Positions 54,945 through 64,000 of a stretch of 64,000 bases of DNA are shown here, piece by piece. A model generated the notes under the pieces. It saw nothing but the letters and a program-made list of their open reading frames with translations, made no database searches and had not been told where the DNA came from. This DNA is from Forficula auricularia (lineage: Eukaryota > Arthropoda > Insecta > Dermaptera > Forficulidae). The DNA is taken from the NCBI GenBank assembly GCA_024734495.1, contig JALMQS010000070.1, positions 14,441,486 through 14,505,485 on the forward strand, written 5' to 3'. The number at the start of each line of letters is the position of its first letter. The first letter of the stretch is position 1. Made by a program: the position numbers and the translations under genes.

Positions 54945-55310
54945 GCAGTAAAAACCCTTTTTTTACTAGTTAAAACGCGTTTCGTTGAATACCTTTATGG
55001 CAACTAGAGTTTACTAATGTTGAGTTTGGATCAAATGTCTAGAATCTTCATTTTTGACCTTTCGCCTCATTTTGGGTGTTTATTTTCAAATTATTTTAAA
55101 AGAAAATGTTAAAAATTACATCCTCTACAACTTTGCTTCTAATTTTTGGAATTTATGTTTAAAATTTTTTGAAAATAAACACCCAAAATGAGGCGGAAGG
55201 TCAAAAATGAAGATTCTAGACCTTGAACCAATCTCAACCTATAGTACATCAGTAAACTCATAAAGGTATTCAGCGAAACGTGTTCTTACTAAAAACGGAT
55301 TTTTACTGCA
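54944..55310. mobile_element. Large palindrome J
   Basis: Arms of about 145 bp (54944-55098 and 55170-55310): TGCAGTAAAAACC outer, CCTCATTTTGGGTGTTTATT inner. GAAACGTG occurs in the right arm (55275-55282) but no CTGANGA partner, so it is not counted with the hammerhead families. Non-coding. Confidence 0.7.
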
Positions 55311-55564
55311 ACATATATTCTATATTTTATAATCATTTTTTATTTATTTAATATTCAAAAAAATAATATTATGGTATTATTTAATAAAATCTATTTTTTC
55401 GAAAATTTTGAGAAAATTGTGGATTATTATTTTAGTCTTTCAAAATTATTAAAGAATTTAAAACAGATATTTCAATTTCTATATAGTGTATAATAGATTA
55501 ATTCGATTAAATTATTATTAGTAGTAATATTTGAGATTTGTGAGTTTAAAATAATGTGCTCATA
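55311..55564. other. AT-rich intron
   Basis: Nothing recognised. Confidence 0.3.
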
Positions 55565-55601
55565 CTTGAGTACGATCGCAGAACAAGCCGATCGAAACGT
55601 C
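55565..55601 (+). ncRNA. Solitary hammerhead-like motif with strong stem II
   Basis: CTTGAGTAC-GATCG...CGATC-GAAAC-GTC: a perfect 5-bp stem II, intact GAAAC and a GTC triplet; TAC before and GTA after could form stem I. The CTTGAGTA element departs from CTGANGA. No inverted partner was found, so it may be half of a palindrome or a solo terminal repeat. It lies 430 bp before the ARID exon on the same strand. Confidence 0.4.
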
Positions 55602-56033
55602 GTAGTTTTATTGTATTATTTATTCCTATTCAATAAACAATTATAATTAATTATGTGTGATTTAAATAAAAATTCAAATTTTAATTAAAATAATGCTTTC
55701 AAGTAATGCCAAAACATTTTCTTTCATCTGAAATTAAGAAATGAATTTTCAAGAAAATTATCTCTAGTAAAATAGCCCTAAAATTTATTGTATTTATTAA
55801 AAAATTTATTTTCTCGAAAATTTGAAATCCATTAAAGTTATATTTAACTTTTTTGTCATTAAATTTATTAAGTTGAAATAGTTTCATATTAAGGTAGTAG
55901 CTAATAGTTTCATATTACCTAAGGTAGTAGCTAATAGTTTCATATTAAGGCAATAATGTCATTTTGAAACTTTAGCTTGTTTATATATTTATTTATATTA
56001 TTTTTTAATTAATTTTTTTTTAATTTGTTATAG

Positions 56034-56105
56034 CTGTACGAGATTAATGATGATCCTAAACGAAAGGAATTCCTCGACGATCTCTTTAGTTTCATGCAAA
56101 AAAAG
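56034..56105 (+). CDS. Internal exon of an ARID3 / dead ringer (retained) family gene, start of the ARID domain
   Basis: A 72-nt exon, phase 0 at both ends, bounded by a pyrimidine-rich acceptor ending TTGTTATAG and the donor AAG|GTAAGC. It encodes LYEINDDPKRKEFLDDLF followed by SFMQKK, the first helix region of the ARID (AT-rich interaction) DNA-binding domain, with the near-invariant DPKRKEFLDDLFSFMQK of ARID3A/B and fly Dead ringer. Proteins of this family are nuclear transcription factors that bind AT-rich sites; in flies the gene acts in embryonic patterning and neural/muscle development. The family continues with a Gly-Thr-Pro segment in the next exon; I cannot find it in the remaining 7.9 kb, nor the preceding exon upstream, so both flanking introns are long (over 56 kb and over 7.8 kb). 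The last residue is Lys where most relatives have Arg. Family assignment is firm; orthology to one paralogue is not testable here. Confidence 0.93.
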
Positions 56106-56289
56106 GTAAGCTCAAATTAATCAATTTTATACTTTATTCCTTTATATGTACCTATCTTATGAATTCGTATTCTTCACTTTTTAACTCAGATTTTGATTTA
56201 AATTTGAAACTCTTCAAAAAATCTCTAAATTGTATTACATTCTCGATTAATCATATTCGCATACTCTTTTGACCATACATGATTCTTAA

Positions 56290-56530
56290 GATATTAAACA
56301 TTTATTTAATTACCTTTTGGATCCCTCCGGGCTCTTCATCAAACCCTTGACCATATTTGTGCGGCGCCAATAGATGATTTTATTACAAAAAAAGAACGAA
56401 AAAAAAATTGAAAAGAAATCGAATGTGAACCGCCCTTTATTTTGATGGCGCTTTGTTGGGGCTCCTCAGAGGTCCTGGACTCGTCGGCCCCGGAGCACCG
56501 TAATAAATTTTATTTTATATCGTAACATTA
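56290..56530. other. GC-rich island just downstream of the ARID exon
   Basis: Unique; contains TTGTGCGGCGCCAATAGATG and GGACTCGTCGGCCCCGGAGC. No continuation of the ARID reading frame. Candidate intronic regulatory element. Confidence 0.35.
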
Positions 56531-57639
56531 AAATGGCTCAGTTTTTAATTGAAAATGCTTTGGGTAATAAAAAAATAATTTCTTCTATTCTTTTTAATAT
56601 ATCTAGGTATAGAAAAGAATTTTAAATTTTCGCATAATAGACTCAACTTAAAATACCTGAAAACCACAACCTTATTATTATTTTTTTAATTAAATTTAGA
56701 TTTATTTATATCAAAATACAATATAACACAATTTTCTTGAATATAACTAATTCATTAAGCGGAATTCAGAATTTTGATTGATTTTAAATTTTCAATTAAT
56801 ATTCCATCAATAGTAATTTTTTATTGAATTTTCAAAAAATGTATTTATTGGGATTCTCTTTGAGCATATTTTTTTGAATATACATCTTTGGAATAAACGA
56901 AACTTGAATTTAATTGAGTTTATTTATTCATTTATATACAAATAATATAATTTTAAAAATATATTTTTCGGAACTTTTACACTAACTATCCTTCAAATAA
57001 GTGATTTGAGGGTTCGTGTCTCAAAAAATTTAGACACAGATAAAAGATCCAAGTATCATCAGATTTTAGATAGTGCTTAGTAATTTTCTTAAAAAGTTTA
57101 TAAAGTGTTAGTGGGTGAATGCAACATAAAAATTACATAGAAAAATTTAGAAAGTTGAACATATGTCTAGAAAGGATCACCTCTACAAAACTTGGGTACA
57201 TAAATTCCACATTTAGGCCTCGCGAAAAAATTTCAATAGAAAAACACTGCATTTTCAGACGATCCCCCACCCGTTCAAGAACTGTCAGATTAGGATTAAT
57301 TAGTTATACTCATACTGAATCCCTGGATTTTAAGTACCTATATGATTTAAAAATACATATATGTATTATCCACGTGTTCTAATAATAATTATATTAGATC
57401 AGATTTAAATGAATTTCTTAATAATATAAAACAAGTTCATATTCAAAATATACCTACACCAATCAGTTCTATCTATAAAAAAACCAATTTATTCTATTAT
57501 ATGTTTTTACATATTCAAGTTCTTTTAATAAATTTTGAATAGATAAAAAATCTGAAAAATTATACTTTTAAAAATGTAAAATGTAACACTCTAAAAATAT
57601 AAATTATCGAATGTATTCAATGTTTGTGGGTGTGAAAAA
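56531..57639. other. AT-rich intron, nothing recognised
   Basis: An 87-codon ORF at 57119-57382 has no domain and no ARID similarity. Confidence 0.3.
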
Positions 57640-58010
57640 TTCCATATATTTATAATATTATACTCTGTGTCTCATAGATCCTAGGCTTTAGAATGTTGCG
57701 AGTTTTCGGATGGTTGACTATTTACGAACGCATATAAAAATTAGTCCCAAATCTTTCCCTCTTCGGAGACTTTAATGCATAAAAGAGAAACTTTTTTTTG
57801 TAATTCTTTTATTATTCATATCTCATATTAACGCAAATATTGGGATATTTAAAATACAGGATCCCATAATCCAAAAATGACTGACCATCTAAAAACATTG
57901 TGTATTATTCCAACGGTATTAAAACCATCTGTTTTCGGTGACTTCCCCTACAAGAAAGGGAACGTCAATTTTTATAAATCTGTTAAGTAAAATAAAGGAA
58001 CTCTTATCGT
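57640..58010 (+). repeat. Dispersed direct repeat, copy 1 of 2
   Basis: Shares an ordered set of blocks with 59295-59640 (CATAGATCCTAGGCTTTAG, TTCCCTCTTCGGAGACTTT, GTATTATTCCAACGGTATTA, CGGTGACTTCCCC). No terminal repeat or ORF identifies it. Confidence 0.7.
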
Positions 58011-58609
58011 TCTTTATGTCAAATGTAGTTGACATGTTGAAATCCCAGGTTCCCATAAATCACCAAAATTAAGCGTGACTCAGTTCTTAGATGAATGACA
58101 CCAGCACTTATACGCTGTTTTTTTAACCCAAACAAATTGATTATTGCAAACTAAAGGCTAACTTTTATAATACTGTTGTTGATTTTAAGGTATTTGAGCA
58201 ATAACATATAGGCAAGGCATAACCTGGTTTATTCCTAGCTGATGAACCCTGAGATTTTCTCATACATATAAAATTTATATTCTAAATAGTTATAAATAAA
58301 AAAGTGATGATTACAGTAATTTGTATCCATTTTGATATGTAATATGCAATCAATGGTTGAATTACTTTCAGGCGAATTTGAATATTTCATATCACCCATG
58401 CATTTTTTATGATTTATTGAAGTGAAAGTTTCCAAGAACGATATGGACAATAGAAGTGGTGCAAGGGGAAAAGTAGAAGAGAGATCTTCTATTTATTTAT
58501 TTAAATCCGAAAAACTGTTTCATTTTGAATTATAATAATCAATCTATTTAATATTTTTTTTTTCTAATTTTATGATAAGCATCGATGAAATATTACAAGC
58601 AGCGTTGCT
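58011..58609. other. AT-rich intron, nothing recognised
   Basis: No repeat partner or coding sequence identified. Confidence 0.3.
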
Positions 58610-58870
58610 AATAGAGAAATCGTAGGCTTTGATATGGAAAAAGGGCTTAAATCCTTTTCAAGTCACATTTAAGTGATATATCGAGTCGGTCCCGCGTGCA
58701 GGTGATACGCATAGCAATAAGGATATTAAATGGTGGCCTTTATTATTATCAAGATGGATAATTAATCTCGGCAGAAAGGAATGTGTGAAATGAAAACAAG
58801 ACGATGATTAGGATTATATAAAAGGAAGTGGGGGTGCGGCGAGAATTCTTAAGAGGATTTACCATTTCAT
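58610..58870. other. Unique island, candidate enhancer
   Basis: TATCGAGTCGGTCCCGCGTG, ACGCATAGCAATAAGG and AGATGGATAATTAATC (GATA- and homeodomain-like words). No repeat partner or ORF. Confidence 0.3.
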
Positions 58871-59225
58871 AGGTAGTAGTATCGAAATAAGTATTAAGCT
58901 AAAAAAATAGTCTTGCATCGATCATTCACAGAATCTTTACAACGTTTTGAAATTATTAATTTACCCTTTTCATCTCAAGAGATGGAACACCTTCAATACT
59001 TGGCGATTGGTTCCTAAGAGTTTGGTGGGATTCCCTTTGATTAAAACAACTATCTTATATTCGGGTTTGCTGTATACCTTGAGAAATGAGAGAAGGATGA
59101 ATAACCATGGTAGTAGAATATCGATAAAGTTGAGATTTGTATGCGCTCCCTTAATCTTTTGGAGATATTTAGTCACTGTTACTTTACAAACAGGAAATTG
59201 TCATAGTCATATCTAAAACCTGACT

Positions 59226-60330
59226 ATAGTAAGGCGTACCATGATCTTTTTATCTAGAGATACTCGAGATACTGACCCTCCCCATTTTCAAAACTTTATT
59301 TATAATATTATACTCTTGTGTATCATAGATCCTAGGCTTTAGAATGTTCTCGGATGATTGACTATTTACGAACACATGTAAAATTATTTTCAATTGTTTC
59401 AAATATTTCCCTCTTCGGAGACTTTGACGCATAAAAGAGAAACTTAAATTTTGTTTTGTTTTTTTGTAATTTTTTTTATTAATCATATCTCATAATAACG
59501 CAAATATTGGGATATTTAAAATAGATGATACCATAAATGAGTGATCATCTACAAACATTGTGTATTATTCCAACGGTATTAAAATCATCCGTTTTCGGTG
59601 ACTTCCCCATATGAGAGGGAACACTCAAAAGATACATTTTTAAAATTAGGCCCTTGTACAAATATGCAGATTTGCCCTTTTACTCCAACGCCATCGATAT
59701 GCTTAGGTGTTGAAAAGGCAAGTTAGTCAGAATTCTTTTTAGGGAGTGTCTTAATTTTAATTTTCTTTTGAGTGTTTTGTGCTAATCATCCTCAGAAAAT
59801 GGAGAGGGTCACTATCTCAAAAAATAAGATTATAAGAATAAAAAGATCATGGTACGCCTTACTATAAAATAATCAGATTAATTGTCAAGTCATATCTAAA
59901 ATCTAGATTAGAGTAAGGCGTACCATGATTTTTTATCTATCTTATAATCTTATTTTTTGAGATACTGACCCTCCTCATTTTCTGAGGATGGTTAGCACAA
60001 GACACTCAAAAGATATATTTCTAAAAATAATTCTGAGTAACTTGCCTCTTCATTACCTAAACATATCGATGGCGTTGGGGTAAAAGGGCCAATCTGCATT
60101 TTTGCACAAGGGCCAATCTAATTTTACATTCATTTATTGTCTTGTAATTAACCTCGTGATCAGTTAAATTTAAGGATATATAATAAATATAGCTAATATT
60201 TACCATTAACTGTTACATAAAAGATCTATAAACTTGCAAAAAAATTGAATTGGTATCGCAGTTTTCAGTTTTAGAAACATGCTGAAAATTGCAGATTGAC
60301 CTTTTTATCCCAACGCCATCGATATGTTCA
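59226..60330. repeat. Compound inverted/direct repeat cluster
   Basis: A palindrome with arms 59641-59880 and 59908-60127 (words CCAACGCCATCGATATG, AGTAAGGCGTACCATGAT, GATACTGACCCTCC). An extra partial copy of the right arm start lies at 59226-59288, and an extra partial copy of the left arm at 60285-60335. The second copy of the 57640 repeat (59295-59640) fills the gap. No ORF, no class assigned. Confidence 0.7.
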
Positions 60331-60335
60331 ATTTT

Positions 60336-60739
60336 CATATTCGACATCTATATATTATAATTACTGATAAATGATAATAAATTTTAATAAAAATTGAAGT
60401 ACTATCTTATCGTACCCCCTTATGATAAGTAACTGTTTCCGTTCTGCCATCTACTTTGGATTTTATGTCCTATTCTCCAGTGAATCATAAGTGAAATTAA
60501 TAATCCAATCGCATCTAAAAATTGTTCCCACAAAGAGAGTAAAAAGAAGAGTTGTAATTGTTATATGCTCTCAAAAACTTAAAAATCACTCTACAAATCG
60601 ATAATATGAACAGATTTAATTAATTTTTTGAAATCATTTAAGAAGCTTGTAATAAACAATAAGAATCATTTTAAATTTACTTTTTTTTCATTAAGCAGTT
60701 AGTATCTTTGTAATTAAATCCCAGTATTCATTTCTTTCA
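60336..60739. other. AT-rich intron, nothing recognised
   Basis: No signal identified. Confidence 0.3.
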
Positions 60740-61075
60740 TCCAAGTTAACTAGATGGGAGGTTATCTGGATAAACGATACCTCCTACCATAGCGTTGGTT
60801 ATTATAATAACCCTTGTTTTATATTCTCTATAAATTTGTTTGGGAAAAAAATCTCTGGAGTTGTGTTTTCTAATATTCATAGTATTGTAATGGATACTTT
60901 CGATCTTTTCTATATATGTCTGTCTGCATGGATGGGGGCGGTGCCCCCATGCATGATTGATGTCCAGCCGACCGCCATTAGACTGATGCCCTCTCTGTCT
61001 CTCGGTTTCCAATCTTCAAGTTGTAAGTCGACTAATTACCCCCCACCCCTCCCAGTCATCATTCAAAAACAATGA
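60740..61075. other. Unique island with a strong G/C hairpin
   Basis: ATGGGGGC-GGT-GCCCCCAT at 60932-60950 is a perfect 8-bp stem with a 3-nt loop, flanked by GCATG words. Surrounding sequence is complex and unique (CCAGCCGACCGCCATTAGAC). Overlapping opposite ORFs of 79-88 codons show no domain. Confidence 0.35.
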
Positions 61076-61344
61076 TATTCTCAGTGACCTTGTCATTCAT
61101 AGAAGGAACATCAATTACCCTATATTGGAATTATCATACTTGGTTTTGATTGATTACTTCAATTTATTTATTAAACTAAAGAATTATTATTTTTAAAATT
61201 TTATTATTAACCTATTTTTAAGTTAGGTAATTTGTTTTTGAAACAAAGGCATATATATATAACCTACGATTATGATGCCATCTACTTGGGTCTCCACTAC
61301 TATTCTCCATGAACCCATCTTCTTATCTCTATAGTCATTTTAAC
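61076..61344. other. AT-rich intron
   Basis: Nothing recognised. Confidence 0.3.
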
Positions 61345-61949
61345 TTAGGCAGCTCGGGACAGCTTAATATCTGGTTAATCTTCGAAAAAATCTTTTGTGT
61401 TTCTGCAGAGTGACAACTTTTGCCTACTAAATTTTTTAATAAATATAATTCTTAATAATGAGGTTAATTTCGAATAAAAATCTTTGTTTTGATAATATTA
61501 ATAAAAAGAATATTGATATAAATTTTTACTCATTATAAAAACATTTATTTAACACAAAAACGATTTCAAGAAATAGAGTTGGAATTCTACACTAGTGCTT
61601 TTGTTAAATTATGTTGGCTGCAAATACCTTTTTATTTTTACATTTATGAATAACTAATTAACTACACTGCCAAATTTATTGAAAAATGTATCATTTGATT
61701 CATAAAAGTTTAATTATTGATCTGTATAAATTTGTTGAAAATGGTATAATTTGTATTGAACTTATAGCCCTTTTAAAAATTCGGTCCACTTATATGATAA
61801 AAGGACAATTTTCAATAATTTATTTCTCGGTAATGGGAGAGACGATCAACTTCAAATTTCGGGAAAAAATATTTAATACATCAATAATTCGATGGTAAAA
61901 ATTTGAGAATTTTCTTATAAAAAAGAGAAACAGTCCCGAACCTCCTTAA
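61345..61949 (+). mobile_element. 600-bp MITE with TTAA-like ends, copy 3
   Basis: Full-length relative of 5874 and 34143. The right end AGTCCCGAACCTCCTTAA is intact here, complementing the intact left end of copy 2, so the two together define the terminal inverted repeat. The left end is decayed (TTAGGCAGCTCGGGAC). Confidence 0.65.
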
Positions 61950-64000
61950 TACACTTATATAATAGGAAAATCATCTACATATTATCCTATATTCGAGAGT
62001 AAGTAAGCTGTGATTCACAGTTTCAGTCAAATGCACTATAGAAAGAATAGTATTTTCTTAATTAAATTAAAATCAAGTATAAATACGTTTGAAAGCTATT
62101 AATTAGCTGATAGAATAACATTTTGAATAATCAATTTATATGAGGGCGAAAGGTGAATGACTTAACTCATTAATGCCAGCATGAAAATATATTTATTAAT
62201 ATTATCTAACCGTTTCAAATTTGTACAATGTCACTAAAACCTTAATATATAAAAAAAAAAACACCATGGTGGTATTTTTGTGGAGGAATGGTTAACGAAA
62301 GGGAGAGGAATGAAATAATTTATTGCCATTTGAAAAAAAAAATTGTTTAAATATTGTAATAAAAAAGTGATATGAACCGATCGGGCTTTAACTTGTATTA
62401 TTATTTGACAAGAAATTGGGACATTAAGATGGATAAATTATTGAACTCACTGACAGATTTCTGTCTATAAAGGTGAAAGAGATCGAAAATATGGACAAGA
62501 ACTGGGTGGAAGAAGAAGAAGCGATTTATCGGCTCTTTAAAAGGGAAAAAATCGATAAAACTCTGATCATATATTCAGGATTATTAAATATGAATTCCAA
62601 CTGCTGCGAAAATTTGTTTTTAAGATACAATAAGCAAGCTCTGGCTGAATAGTTTGTAAACTTTTGTGTTTATTTGTAAAAAATTCGTTCGTTGTTTTGT
62701 TTGTATGGGCCCCTTAAATTTTTTTTTTCATTAAAATAATTTATATTTATAGTTAGTATGTTGATCAGAGAATATGTCTAAGACACGAACTTAAGAAAAA
62801 CTCAGACAAAGGAAAATTAACTAAATATTTGAAGATATATGAAAAATATGCGATCTTGACCGAAAGTATGGACAAGAATACACAAAATCCGTAAAGATAA
62901 AATGAATATATATCGAGGTCGAGGAAAATTTTGATTGGGTAACTTGAATAGATATAAAAACTAAAGTAGTTACAATACTAAATAACTAAACTAAGGTAAT
63001 GGATATAACATGGAATTTTGATGAAAATTGATCCAGTACTTTTTGAGAAAATGGTCAAAAGTCCCGGAAAACCTATAAAAAACGAAAGCCTTTGAAAAAA
63101 GTTGATGTGAAACGAAACATTGACTTGTGACATGGTGATGAAAATGCTTCTAAAACAGTGTTTTATAGACGGTTTTCGTGGTTTTTTGGTGATTGATAAA
63201 ACATAAAATCTTATATGTGCAGCGTCCCAAGATAAAGAACTTAGTTTGGGTAACAGAGGCTGAAAAACTTATTAATTTTATATATACAGAGCACTCAAAA
63301 AATGAAACCCCTATTTTATAGCTATAGCGATTCTTTTGGAAGTTTTTAATCTTTAAAATTCTCTTTCATCACTGGTTTTTAACGTGATATTATCTATAGG
63401 CCAAACAACATACGAGTTACATAATTCTATAATATGTTGTCCTAGGAATAGATGTTTAACATTGTCCTAAAATACTGTGTTCTTGTCTACTTATTTGAGC
63501 AACCAACTCAGTTGAAATTAATTGTGGACTTCTAAGAATTAATGATGAAAATCATGATAAGAGGTGACAGCTCTTTGAGTTATTTAGAATTAATAATTAC
63601 ATATAATGGAATAGCGAATTCACTATTCCTGTGGCTGAAAGTTACCAGGGAAACAATTTCTATTCTTCCACAAAAACAATACATTTACTTCCCTGTTATA
63701 ACTAGTGTTTGGGATTTTCGCCAATAAAACGTTAGCTAATAATTTTGATGTTTAATTTGGTAAAAATAAACTTCCTATTTAAATAAATTGATAACCCAAA
63801 ATTTTTTGGAAAAAAGACAATTGTAGACATAAATTAATATGAAAATGTTAGAATGAAAGTTATATTAAATGCAATTATAAAAAATATTAAACATTGGATT
63901 TTCTTGAATTTACATTGATTTAAGAGGGTAATATTTAGGAAACCCGGGGCCCATACCACCCCTCTTGGTTACGTTCCAGTATATTTAGCCAATATGTATC
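61950..64000. other. AT-rich intron to the window edge, nothing recognised
   Basis: I searched for the next ARID exon (a Gly-Thr-Pro...Ile-Met-Ala-Lys type segment after an acceptor) and did not find it. No repeat partner or domain-bearing ORF was recognised. Confidence 0.35.

Noticed and set aside
54944..55310. Hammerhead core in palindrome J
   Set aside because: GAAACGTG is present, but there is no CTGANGA-like element or stem II on the dyad side.
56106..64000. Next ARID exon
   Set aside because: No acceptor followed by the expected conserved Gly-Thr-Pro and Ala-Lys segment was found by eye; the exon is presumably beyond the window.

Overview
This is AT-rich animal nuclear DNA, apparently deep intronic sequence of one large gene on the + strand. 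The only host protein-coding sequence I can support is a 72-nt internal exon at 56034-56105. It encodes the start of the ARID DNA-binding domain of an ARID3 / dead ringer (retained) family transcription factor, with a consensus acceptor and donor. The rest of the window is intron: at least 56 kb before the exon and about 8 kb after it. The low GC content, the tRNA-derived SINEs, the Jockey/CR1-like LINE pieces and several transposon motifs familiar from arthropods point to an arthropod. A small crustacean such as a copepod is plausible, but the sequence alone does not settle the species.

The intron has three layers. (1) Splicing signals: a textbook zero-length-exon (recursive) splice site lies at 9240/9241, and a weaker one at 49263/49264. 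Both are on the same strand as the ARID exon, as expected for stepwise removal of a very long intron. (2) About twenty unique, GC-richer islands of 150-500 bp sit in AT-rich filler (for example 2540-2840, 7355-7665, 17200-17560, 19015-19440, 26130-26600, 33460-34000, 42520-42716, 45160-45440, 51600-51900, 58610-58870). They lack convincing ORFs and look like candidate enhancers or conserved non-coding elements of a developmental regulator. (3) A dense, nested transposon landscape fills most of the remainder.

The most striking component is a set of palindromic elements (2.1, 12.5, 22.1, 25.3, 25.8, 27.5, 37.2/37.9 and 39.1 kb). They are unrelated in most of their sequence, yet each carries a hammerhead-ribozyme-like core: CTGANGA, one A or T, a short stem, GAAAC, then usually G-T-C or G-T-T. 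In every case the cores are divergent, with CTGANGA facing the dyad and the predicted cleavage site facing outward. This matches the minimal hammerhead variants known from the terminal repeats of Penelope-like retroelements. No Penelope reverse transcriptase is visible, so these look like non-autonomous inverted terminal-repeat pairs. Solitary motifs occur at 7302, 32454, 38861 and 55565.

Other mobile DNA: a 150-bp hAT-type MITE family (five copies with 8-bp target duplications, one of which has grown an internal 340-bp minisatellite); a second hAT MITE (CAGGGGTGGCCA ends) present three times, one interrupted by a mariner-type MITE; a 600-bp family with TTAA-like ends (three copies); Helitron-like fragments; several tRNA-derived SINE families; and truncated, frameshifted LINEs at 22.6-24.9, 27.1, 36.5 and 50.5 kb. 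Tandem segmental duplications at 19.4-20.3, 37.1-38.5 and 39.4-40.6 kb preserve filled and empty insertion sites side by side, so the order of events can be read directly.
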